Shown here piece by piece: positions 54,248 through 64,000 of a stretch of 64,000 nt of DNA. Below the pieces are notes generated by a model. That model did no database searches. It was not told the DNA's origin and saw only the letters and a list, made by a program, of their open reading frames with translations. Position 1 is the stretch's first letter. Each line of letters opens with the position of its first letter. The position numbers and the translations under genes were made by a program. This DNA is from Ampullaceana balthica (Eukaryota > Mollusca > Gastropoda > Lymnaeidae), in NCBI GenBank assembly GCA_944989445.1, contig CALYLW010000015.1, forward strand, positions 1,416,124 through 1,480,123, in the 5' to 3' direction.

Positions 54248-57200
54248 TGTGCTGGCAGTAACTGTAACAATAGAGTTTGGTGATGTGCTGGCAGTAACTG
54301 TAACAATAGAGTTTGGTGATGTGCTGGCAGTAACTGTAACAATAGAGTTTGGCGATGTGCTGGCAGTAACTGTAACAATAGAGTTTGGTGATGTGCTGGC
54401 AGTAACTGTAACAATAGAGTTTGGTGATGTGCTGGCAGTAACTGTAACAATAGAGTTTGGTGATGTGCTGGCAGTAACTGTAACAATAGAGTTTGGTGAT
54501 GTGCTGGCAGTAACTGTAACAATAGAGTTTGGTGATGTGCTGGCAGTAACTGTAACAATAGAGTTTGGTGATGTGCTGGCAGTAACTGTAACAATAGAGT
54601 TTGGCGATGTGCTGGCAGTAACTGTAACAATAGAGTTTGGTGATGTGCTGGCAGTAACTGTAACAATAGAGTTTGGTGATGTGCTGGCAGTAACTGTAAC
54701 AATAGAGTTTGGTGATGTGCTGGCAGTAACTGTAACAATAGAGTTTGGTGATGTGCTGGCAGTAACTGTAACAATAGAGTTTGGTGATGTGCTGGCAGTA
54801 ACTGTAACAAAAGAGTTTGGTGATGTGCTGGCAGTAACTGTAACAATAGAGTTTGGTGATGTGCTGGCAGTAACTGTAACAATAGAGTTTGGTGATGTGC
54901 TGGCAGTAACTGTAACAATAGAGTTTGGTGATGTGCTGGCAGTAACTGTAACAATAGAGTTTGGTGATGTGCTGGCAGTAACTGTAACAATAGAGTTTGG
55001 TGATGTGCTGGCAGTAACTGTAACAATAGAGTTTGGTGATGTGCTGGCAGTAACTGTAACAATAGAGTTTGGTGATGTGCTGGCAGTAACTGTAACAATA
55101 GAGTTTGGCGATGTGCTGGCAGTAACTGTAACAATAGAGTTTGGCGATGTGCTGGCAGTAACTGTAACAATAGAGTTTGGTGATGTGCTGGCAGTAACTG
55201 TAACAATAGAGTTTGGTGATGTGCTGGCAGTAACTGTAACAATAGAGTTTGGCGATGTGCTGGCAGTAACTGTAACAATAGAGTTTGGTGATGTGCTGGC
55301 AGTAACTGTAACAATAGAGTTTGGTGATGTGCTGGCAGTAACTGTAACAATAGAGTTTGGCGATGTGCTGGCAGTAACTGTAACAATAGAGTTTGGTGAT
55401 GTGCTGGCAGTAACTGTAACAATAGAGTTTGGTGATGTGCTGGCAGTAACTGTAACAATAGAGTTTGGTGATGTGCTGGCAGTAACTGTAACAATAGAGT
55501 TTGGTGATGTGCTGGCAGTAACTGTAACAATAGAGTTTGGTGATGTGCTGGCAGTAACTGTAACAAAAGAGTTTGGTGATGTGCTGGCAGTAACTGTAAC
55601 AATAGAGTTTGGTGATGTGCTGGCAGTAACTGTAACAATAGAGTTTGGTGATGTGCTGGCAGTAACTGTAACAATAGAGTTTGGTGATGTGCTGGCAGTA
55701 ACTGTAACAATAGAGTTTGGTGATGTGCTGGCAGTAACTGTAACAATAGAGTTTGGTGATGTGCTGGCAGTAACTGTAACAATAGAGTTTGGTGATGTGC
55801 TGGCAGTAACTGTAACAATAGAGTTTGGTGATGTGCTGGCAGTAACTGTAACAATAGAGTTTGGCGATGTGCTGGCAGTAACTGTAACAATAGAGTTTGG
55901 CGATGTGCTGGCAGTAACTGTAACAATAGAGTTTGGTGATGTGCTGGCAGTAACTGTAACAATAGAGTTTGGTGATGTGCTGGCAGTAACTGTAACAATA
56001 GAGTTTGGTGATGTGCTGGCAGTAACTGTAACAATAGAGTTTGGTGATGTACTGGCAGTAACTGTAACAATAGAGTTTGGTGATGTGCTGGCAGTAACTG
56101 TAACAATAGAGTTTGGCGATGTGCTGGCAGTAACTGTAACAATAGAGTTTGGCGATGTGCTGGCAGTAACTGTAACAATAGAGTTTGGTGATGTGCTGGC
56201 AGTAACTGTAACAATAGAGTTTGGTGATGTGCTGGCAGTAACTGTAACAATAGAGTTTGGCGATGTGCTGGCAGTAACTGTAACAATAGAGTTTGGCGAT
56301 GTGCTGGCAGTAACTGCAACAATAAAGTTTGGCGATGTGCTGGCAGTAACTGTAACAATAGAGTTTGGTGATGTGCTGGCAGTAACTGTAACAATAGAGT
56401 TTGGCGATGTGCTGGCAGTAACTGTACCAATAGAGTTTGGCGTTGTGTTGGTAGTAACTGTAACAATAGAGTTTGGCGTCATGCTGACAGTAGCTGTAAC
56501 AATAGAGTTTGGCGTTGTGCTGGCAGTAACTGTAACAATAGAGTTTGACGTTGTGCTGGGCAGTAACTGTAACAATAGAGTTTGGCGTTGTGTTGGTAGT
56601 AACTGTAACAATAGAGTTGGGCGTTGTGTTGGTAGTAACTGTAACAATACAGTTTGGTGTCGTGCTGGCAATAACTGTAACAATAGAGTTTGGCGTCGTG
56701 CTGGCAGTAACTGTAACAATAGAGTTTGGTTATGTGCTGGCAGTAACTGTAACGATAGATTTTGGTTATGTGCTGGCAGTAACTGTAACAATAGAGTTGG
56801 CGATGTGCTGGAAGTAACTGTAACAATAGAGTTTGGCGATGTGCTGTAATTAACTGTAACAATAGAGTTTTGTTATGTGCTGGCAGTAACTGTAACAATA
56901 GAGTTTGGTTATGTGCTGGCAGTAACTGTAACAATAGAGTTTGGCGTCGTGCTGGCAGTAACTGTAACAATAGAATTTGGCGATGTGCTGGTATTAACTG
57001 TAACAATAGAGTTTGGCGTTGTGTTGGCAGTAACTGTAACAATAGAGTTTTTCGATGTGCTGGCAGTAACTGTAACAATAGAGTTTGGCGTTGTGTTGGC
57101 AGTAACTGTAACAATAGAGTTTGGCGTTGTGTTGGCAGTAACTGTAACAATAGAGTTTGGCGTCGTGCTGGCAGTAACTGTAACAATAGAATTTGGCGAT

Positions 57201-59466
57201 GTGCTGGTAGTAACTGTAACAATAGAGTTTGGCGTTGTGTTGGCAGTAACTGTAACAATAGAGTTTTTCGATGTGCTGGCAGTAACTGTAACAATAGAGT
57301 TTGGCGTTGTGTTGGCAGTAACTGTAACAATAGAGTTTGGCGTTGTGTTGGCAGTAACTGTAACAATAGAGTTTGGCGTCGTGCTGGCCGTAACTGTTAC
57401 AATAGAGTTTGGCGATGTGCTGGTATTAACTGTAACAATAGAGTTTGGCGTCGTGCTGGCAGTAACTGTAACAATAGAGTTTGGTGATGTGCTGGCAGTA
57501 ACTGTAACAATAGAGTTTGGTGATGTGCTGGCAGTAACTGTAACAATAGAGTTTGGTGATGTGCTGGCAGTAACTGTAACAATAGAGTTTGGTGATGTGC
57601 TGGCAGTAACTGTAACAATAGAGTTTGGTGATGTGCTGGCAGTAACTGTAACAATAGAGTTTGGCGATGTGCTGGCAGTAACTGTAACAATAGAGTTTGG
57701 TGATGTGCTGGCAGTAACTGTAACAATAGAGTTTGGTGATGTGCTGGCAGTAACTGTAACAATAGAGTTTGGTGATGTGCTGGCAGTAACTGTAACAATA
57801 GAGTTTGGCGATGTGCTGGCAGTAACTGTAACAATAGAGTTTGGCGATGTGCTGGCAGTAACTGCAACAATAGAGTTTGGCGATGTGCTGGCAGTAACTG
57901 TAACAATAGAGTTTGGTGATGTGCTGGCAGTAACTGTAACAATAGAGTTTGGCGATGTGCTGGCAGTAACTGTACCAATAGAGTTTGGCGTTGTGTTGGT
58001 AGTAACTGTAACAATAGAGTTTGGCGTCATGCTGACAGTAGCTGTAACAATAGAGTTTGGCGTTGTGCTGGCTGTAACTGTAACAATAGAGTTTGACGTT
58101 GTGCTGGGCAGTAACTGTAACAATAGAGTTTGGCGTTGTGTTGGTAGTAACTGTAACAATAGAGTTGGGCGTTGTGTTGGTAGTAACTGTAACAATACAG
58201 TTTGGTGTCGTGCTGGCAATAACTGTAACAATAGAGTTTGGCGTCGTGCTGGCAGTAACTGTAACAATAGAGTTTGGTTATGTGCTGGCAGTAACTGTAA
58301 CGATAGAGTTTGGTTATGTGCTGGCAGTAACTGTAACAATAGAGTTGGCGATGTGCTGGAAGTAACTGTAACAATAGAGTTTGGCGATGTGCTGTAATTA
58401 ACTGTAACAATAGAGTTTTGTTATGTGCTGGCAGTAACTGTAACAATAGAGTTTGGTTATATGCTGGCAGTAACTGTAACAATAGAGTTTGGCGTCGTGC
58501 TGGCAGTAACTGTAACAATAGAATTTGGCGATGTGCTGGTATTAACTGTAACAATAGAGTTTGGCGTTGTGTTGGCAGTAACTGTAACAATAGAGTTTTT
58601 CGATGTGCTGGCAGTAACTGTAACAATAGAGTTTGGCGTTGTGTTGGCAGTAACTGTAACAATAGAGTTTGGCGTTGTGTTGGCAGTAACTGTAACAATA
58701 GAGTTTGGCGTCGTGCTGGCAGTAACTGTAACAATAGAATTTGGCGATGTGCTGGTAGTAACTGTAACAATAGAGTTTGGCGTTGTGTTGGCAGTAACTG
58801 TAACAATAGAGTTTTTCGATGTGCTGGCAGTAACTGTAACAATAAAGTTTGGCGTTGTGTTGGCAGTAACTGTAACAATAGAGTTTGGCGTTGTGTTGGC
58901 AGTAACTGTAACAATAGAGTTTGGCGTCGTGCTGGCCGTAACTGTTACAATAGAGTTTGGCGATGTGCTGGTATTAACTGTAACAATAGAGTTTGGCGTC
59001 GTGCTGGCAGTAACTGTAACAATAGAGTTTGGCGTCTTGCTGGCAGTAACTGTAACAATGGAGTTTGGCGTCGTGCTGGTATTAACTGTAACAATAGAGT
59101 TTGGCGTCGTGCTGGCAGTAACTGTAACAAATGAGTTTGGCGTCGTGCTGGTATTAACTGTAACAATAGAGTTTGGCGTCGTGCTGGCAGTAACTGTAAC
59201 AATAGAGTTTGGCGTCGTGCTGGCAGTAACTGTAACAATAGAGTTTGGCGTCGTGCTGGTATTAACTGTAACAATAGAGTTTGGCGTCGTGCTGGCAGTA
59301 ACTGTAACAATAGAGTTTGGCGTCGTGCTGGCAGTAACTATAACAATAGAGTTTGGCGTCGTGCTGGCAGTAACTGTAACAATAGAGTTTGGCGTCGCGC
59401 TGGCAGTAACTGTAACAATAGAGTTTGGCGATGTGCTGGCAGTAACTGTAACAATAGACGTTGGCG
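54248..59466. repeat. 36-bp minisatellite, about 145 copies, with a 1,548-bp higher-order duplication
   Basis: Unit contains GTGCTGGCAGTAACTGTAAC and AATAGAGTTTGGCGAT. Left part mostly GGTGAT, right part mostly GGCGTC. Rare variants, among them an inserted G (CTGGGCAG at about 56556 and 58104) and GTTTTTCGATG, recur exactly 1,548 bp (43 units) apart. Open frames up to 866 codons on both strands are repeat artefacts. Confidence 0.97.
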
Positions 59467-60052
59467 TTTCAAATTAATGCCTGAAAAACGTAACATTTTC
59501 ACGAACGTTAAATTCTTTACACACACTAAATCTTCGCAAACGTTAAATCTTCACGAACATTAAATCTTCACAACGTTAAATATTCACATACGTTAAATTT
59601 TCAGAAACGTTAGATCTTCACAAATGTTCAATCTTCATCAACTTTATATTTTATGGAGCACTGCCGACACTGTTGTGTGTATAGAGATGTCGTCTGACCC
59701 AACGTTTGGTGGCTGTGGTTTGGGTTGTTGACTGGTGCCGGCCTTGGAATATCATTTGTGCTCATGTCTGTATTGTGGTGTATATGATGTTTTTTAATTG
59801 ATATTTTATGTGCGGAAGTTAGTTGGGCGGTCACACTTTATACCAATAATCTACGCAGTCCGCGCCCCTGAACAAGTGAAATGCTTTGTCAGCCCCAGCA
59901 TACCTCCTGGGGGGATGGTTGTATGATAGGTTAGTAAGTGCTTCAATATATCAGCTGTGTGCCCCTGTCACATATGGAAGAATTGGCCAATAGACGATTG
60001 CCACAATATAGTGGGTAGAAGATCGGGGTAGTATGGCAGGAAGAGGAATGGG
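59467..60052. other. intron 18 sequence with short AACGTTAAAT motifs
   Basis: Between 59480 and 59630 there are about seven loose copies of CGTTAAATCTTCAC. The rest is unrecognised. Confidence 0.5.
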
Positions 60053-60232
60053 GCAACATAGCTGATTATAGAACGGGGCAGTATATCTGATTATAAAATG
60101 GGGCAATATATCTGATTATAATATGGGGCAATATATCTGATTATAGAATGGGGCAATATAGCTGATTATAGAATGTGGCAATATAGCTGATTATAGAATG
60201 GGGCAATATAGCTGATTATAGAACGGGGCAAT
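60053..60232. repeat. 25-bp minisatellite, about 7 copies
   Basis: Unit contains GCTGATTATAGAATGGGGCA with variants (ATCTGATTATAAAATG). Confidence 0.92.
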
Positions 60233-61297
60233 ATAGGTGGGAGGAGTGGAAATATAGTCGGTAAATGAGTGGGGAACGAAGAGAAGAATGGATAGAGTGG
60301 GGCAGAAGAACAAGGCATTAATTCTGAATGTATTACTTTTCAGAGCTAAAAAGACATTCAGTGAATGGATAAGACACGAATAATGAGTTTCTTTCCGTGT
60401 ATTTCTGAGATCATTTCAAGAACCAAACCACGTAAAAAAGCGGTGGATGGAATTCAATTTGAAAAAAAAATGGTATTAAAAAAAAATACAACCCATAAGC
60501 GCCGTGCTATTCTGTTAAACTTGATTCTTGGGTTCCTGTGCATTGAAACATTTTCCTAATGCATTGCTTTCTGTGCGTCCAAAAGTTTCCCAGGAATAAA
60601 AACAAAAACAAACAACCTTCCATGTGACAGAGCAAGATTCCCCGTGAAGAAGAGAATGGGACTTTCTTTATTGAATGGCCATCTGTTCCTCCATTAGCAA
60701 TAGAAATCACGGGAGAGTTGCATTAACTTTTCACACCAGGACAGTAGCCACGGGGCCCATTCACTTTCGGGTTTTTTTTTCTTTTTTTCTTTTCTTCATT
60801 ACTGCTTTTTAAACAACCGGAAATATTAGAGTGCTTGCTTCACCCTGTTGTCTTGAAGTTGTTGTATTTCGTGTCGTTGTAAATTAAAGCCAGGAAAACG
60901 AATTGTTGGGTTCTGTTCCATTTTCAATATTTTTTTCGTATCTTTTTTTATTTAAAATTTTTTTTATTTTATTTTTACCACGTTTTTATTAACTTGATTT
61001 CGTGTCTGTCTGTCGGTCCGCAATTTTTTTAATTTGCCAATGTAAAATTAAACCACTTCTGATGGTCCTATAGAGCTCATAATTTTACCACATATAGATC
61101 TTGGCTGACAATGCATTGCATCAAAATTTCAGATCGATCGAATGTACCGTAATTAAATTAATGCATTGTTTAGTTTATCTCTATATAAGCATCTGTATCC
61201 GACTGCCGTTGTTAGATTTCACGTGCCGAGTTCACCCCGTGACCTCATCGCCGTGGTATTAAAACTTTGGGCGGGCGCTGATGGGGTGTTTGGTAAA
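60233..61297. other. intron 18 AT-rich sequence, nothing recognised
   Basis: ACCACGTTTTTATTAACTTG at 60978 is echoed by the inverted repeat at 61298-61580, so part of this may belong to the same element. Confidence 0.4.
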
Positions 61298-61580
61298 ATA
61301 AATAGAGGTAAAAAAAGATTTTTAAAAACCATGTTTTTATTAGTTGACTAAAAAGAAGAAAATAATTTAAAACTAATATAATTTAGAAGGCAAAAGAGAG
61401 ATCTATAAGTGAGAGAATGAGTGAGCTGCATATGTTAAACCTCTTAAGCGCCCGCCCCACGTTTTTAGTCATATTAAATCAAAGTACTTAAACTTATAAG
61501 TTTTAAATTATTTTTTTTTCTTTTTAGTCCACTTATAAAAACGTGGTTTAAAAAAATCGTTTTTTACCTTTATTTATTAA
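61298..61580. repeat. imperfect inverted repeat, MITE-like
   Basis: Left arm about 61298-61370 (AAATAGAGGTAAAAAAAGAT, CATGTTTTTATTAGTTGACT) and right arm about 61490-61580 (AGTCCACTTATAAAAACGTG, TTTTTTACCTTTATTTATTA) are reverse complements with mismatches; spacer about 120 bp. Confidence 0.6.
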
Positions 61581-62136
61581 GATGGCTATTTCTGGCTCTC
61601 CTTTGACAGAATAAGCAACCCCCAATGTTTTACAGACTAATTGGTCAGGGGAATAAAGCTATACTCTCAACACAATTTACAGTTACATACCAACAGAGTT
61701 TTCGTTTGAACCAATCAAATTTCAAACCAACCAGGATAATATTGTGTTTATTCCTTTTCCCCGCACCCCCCTCCCTTTCGGATTACATTACCAGCTGTTT
61801 TTTTCTTCTTCATTTTTTTTTGTTGTTGCTACCAGCTCCATTGGCTCATATTTCTACCAGCTTTATTGTCTCATATTTTAACATCTAATTCGCTATTATC
61901 TGCCCTTTCTACAGCCGCACATTTCTCCTGCCCCCCCTCCCCCATATTTCTACCAGATCTGGTGTCCAGATTTTTCAAATTCTTGTCCCTTATTTATATC
62001 AACTCTATTACCCGAAATTTCTACCATCTCTATTCTCCCATTTTCTACCAGTTCAATGCGCCATATTTCTACCAAATAAGCAGGGAATATTGTCCTTTGT
62101 GGGTTGAGCCTAAGCTCTTATAACCCTGCTCTTAGA
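61581..62136. other. intron 18 pyrimidine-rich sequence, nothing recognised
   Basis: Loose repeats of CATATTTCTACCAG between 61840 and 62075; no coding similarity. Confidence 0.5.
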
Positions 62137-62266
62137 TTCCCTAGTGAGCCTCATCGACTAGAGAATGTCAACAGTTACTTGTCCACCTACAGAATCCCTA
62201 CCATAGCCAGCCTCATCAACTAGAGAAAAGTCAACAGTTACTTGTCCACCTACAGAATCCCCATCC
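62137..62266. repeat. 72-bp tandem duplication
   Basis: Both copies carry AGTTACTTGTCCACCTACAG and CAGCCTCATC/GAGCCTCATC. Confidence 0.85.
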
Positions 62267-62647
62267 TAGTCAGACTTTCAGACAACAGGTGTTCAACCTC
62301 ATCGTTGTGTAATTGACAGCCGGATCCTTTCAAGTTTCAAGCCCATGTCGGTACCTCCGCGTGCGACAGTGATCATTCCACATTTGGTGATGGGAGTGTT
62401 ACGTTGTAGTTCCCACCAGGGGTCGCGACGTACACTGGAAAACCTTTCCAACCGTTCCCCCAGAAGTCCAGCCCTGCAGACCTTTCTATCGGAAGTGTTC
62501 TTTCAACCACGACTCCCAAATGAGTCATTTGGGCCAACGGGTAGCGTCAAGGCTGCCTCTTGACTCACCAAGTTTTACTGCTCCATCTTCTCGTGACCGG
62601 CGATAAGCTGCGAGAATTGCCTCTGACTCCACGTGCTTTGATACTAT

Positions 62648-62995
62648 CTCCCCTCTCTCTACCACCTCTTTCGCCTCATACCTCTACCATCTCTTTCGCC
62701 TCATACCTCTACCACCTCTTTCGCCTCATACCTCTACCACCTCTTTTGCCTCATATCTCTACCACTTCTTTTTCCTCATATCTCTACCACCTCTTTTGCC
62801 TCATATCTCTACCACCTTTTTTGCCTCATGTCTCTACCACCTTTTTTGCCTCATATCTCTACCACCTTTTTTGCCTCATATATCTACCACCTCTTTTGCC
62901 TCATATCTCTACCACCTCTTTTGCCTCATATCTCTACCACCTCTTTTGCCAAATATCTCTACCACTTCTTTTGCCTCATATCTCTACCAACTCTT
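62648..62995. repeat. 25-bp pyrimidine-rich minisatellite, 14 copies
   Basis: Unit contains CTCTACCACCTCTTTTGCCT then CATAT. The frames open across it are repeat artefacts. Confidence 0.94.
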
Positions 62996-63068
62996 TCTCC
63001 CAGATTTCTTTCTGCCAATTCTTTTGCCGAGGAATGATGGCGCCCCAGCTCCACTTCGTGTTAGTGTT

Positions 63069-63152
63069 GTGCCTCTAGAATCAGGTTACTATATTATCCC
63101 CCACCCTTTTTGTGCCTCTAGAATCAGGTTACTATATTATCCCCCACCCTTT
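63069..63152. repeat. 43-bp tandem duplication
   Basis: Two copies of a unit with GTGCCTCTAGAATCAGGTTA and TATTATCCCCCACCC. Confidence 0.88.
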
Positions 63153-64000
63153 TCCCAACGCATTGTTTCCACCATCCTGAGCTGTAGTTGATGAATGTTA
63201 GCTTTGTGAAGTCGTGTTATTTTCTGCCTTTCTTCTTTCTCTCTGCTATCAAAGTTGATCCAGTGGTTTAGAGAGTAAGCCAGATGATCATAAGACTTTG
63301 TCTGTCAGACCGTCCGAGAGAAAGAAAGAAAAACAGACCACATCATCACCACTAGGAACGATTGTAGATGGGAAAATATACGAAAAAAAGAGAAAAGGAA
63401 AAAAAATTGAAAGTACACCTAATTAATGGAGTAAAAAAAGGGAACCGTGTTTTTGTTCCTCTCCCTCCCTGTCACTCCCACCGCCCCAGCACCCCCCACC
63501 TCCTGTTGATGACAGTAAAAAGTACACGCCCTGAGATAGATCTCATTACTCCGTCTCAGTGAGCTCCCACTGAACAAAAAGCTCACCTGCTCACAAAGAG
63601 CAATTCAAATCTGAGATTCAGAAACTCCTGACACCCCCCCCCCGCATGTCAGACTCCGCGTGTCTCTGATCATTAGTTTATTAGACATTACATCTTCTTA
63701 TTATTTCTTATGTTTCTCAATTCTAAATTTCTAATTAGAAACATCTCCAATGATGCTAATTGGTCGATCTTGTCTATATTTCAGATCACTGTTCAAAAGA
63801 AAATCTCTCTCTCTCTCTCTCCCTCTCTGTGTGCCTGTTTCTTCCTCTAAATCTTAACTCCCTTCCTCAAACCCCCAATCTTTGTCCTTCTCTTTAACTA
63901 ACTCCTCTCTCTCCCTCCTTCCCCCTATCTCCCTCCTTCCTCCTCCCCTTCCTCTCTGTGTGTGGGTTGGGGTTGATAGTGAGACGTCTAACACTGACGT
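63153..64000. other. end of window, intron 18, nothing recognised
   Basis: Contains a (CT)n stretch at about 63804-63828 and a generally C/T-rich last 150 bp. No coding similarity seen. Confidence 0.5.

Noticed and set aside
54073..59526. Open frames of 205-866 codons as repeat-protein genes
   Set aside because: 36-bp tandem repeat; frames on both strands are open together and break at the same small insertions. No flanking coding sequence.
60960..61580. One complete DNA transposon
   Set aside because: Repeated ACCACGTTTTTATT motifs hint at it, but ends and target duplication could not be fixed; only the clear inverted repeat is listed.

Overview
The window is animal nuclear DNA. It is AT-rich, its single recognisable gene is split into 18 coding exons with GT-AG introns, and it holds transposable elements and dozens of minisatellites. 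The gene is the 5' part of MON2 (MON2 homolog, regulator of endosome-to-Golgi trafficking), on the + strand. The pieced-together exons give 777 consecutive codons with no stop and matching phases at all 17 junctions. They align from the N-terminus to the middle of animal MON2. A mollusc, perhaps a heterobranch gastropod, is my best guess from the minisatellite-rich introns, the tRNA-headed SINE and the Helitron; that is an inference and not proven here.

Layout. 1-2424: 5' flank with a possible promoter or leader (a YY1-like CAACATGGCAGCC site near 831) and a MITE-like inverted repeat (1161-1735). 2425-15352: exons 1-13, mostly separated by short introns; intron 4 carries a degenerate Helitron-like element (5368-9034). 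15353-28654: a 13.3 kb intron that is mostly minisatellites and ends in an 80-bp array of about 89 copies. 28655-37817: exons 14-18, again with arrays in every intron. 37818-64000: start of intron 18, more than 26 kb, with no further MON2 exon and no other gene that I can recognise. It contains very large arrays (18 bp x about 143; 36 bp x about 145), transposon scraps and AT-rich filler. I estimate that about half of the window is tandem repeat.

The most unusual signal is the relation between the minisatellites and the splice sites of the host gene. The 80-bp array contains the acceptor of exon 14 and its first 14 coding bases, so about 88 near-copies of a working 3' splice site lie directly upstream of the real one. 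The donor of exon 9 is repeated seven times at exact 26-bp spacing, the donor of exon 15 seven times at exact 14-bp spacing, and the donor region of exon 16 has diverged copies, one of them split by a SINE. Thus four exon boundaries of one gene have been drawn into tandem repeats. Extension of exon 9, 14 or 16 to a decoy site would meet a stop codon; at exon 15 every third decoy keeps the frame and stays open.

All long open frames in the window (up to about 880 codons) lie in arrays whose unit length is a multiple of three or whose units lack stops. They are open in several frames on both strands and are not annotated as genes.
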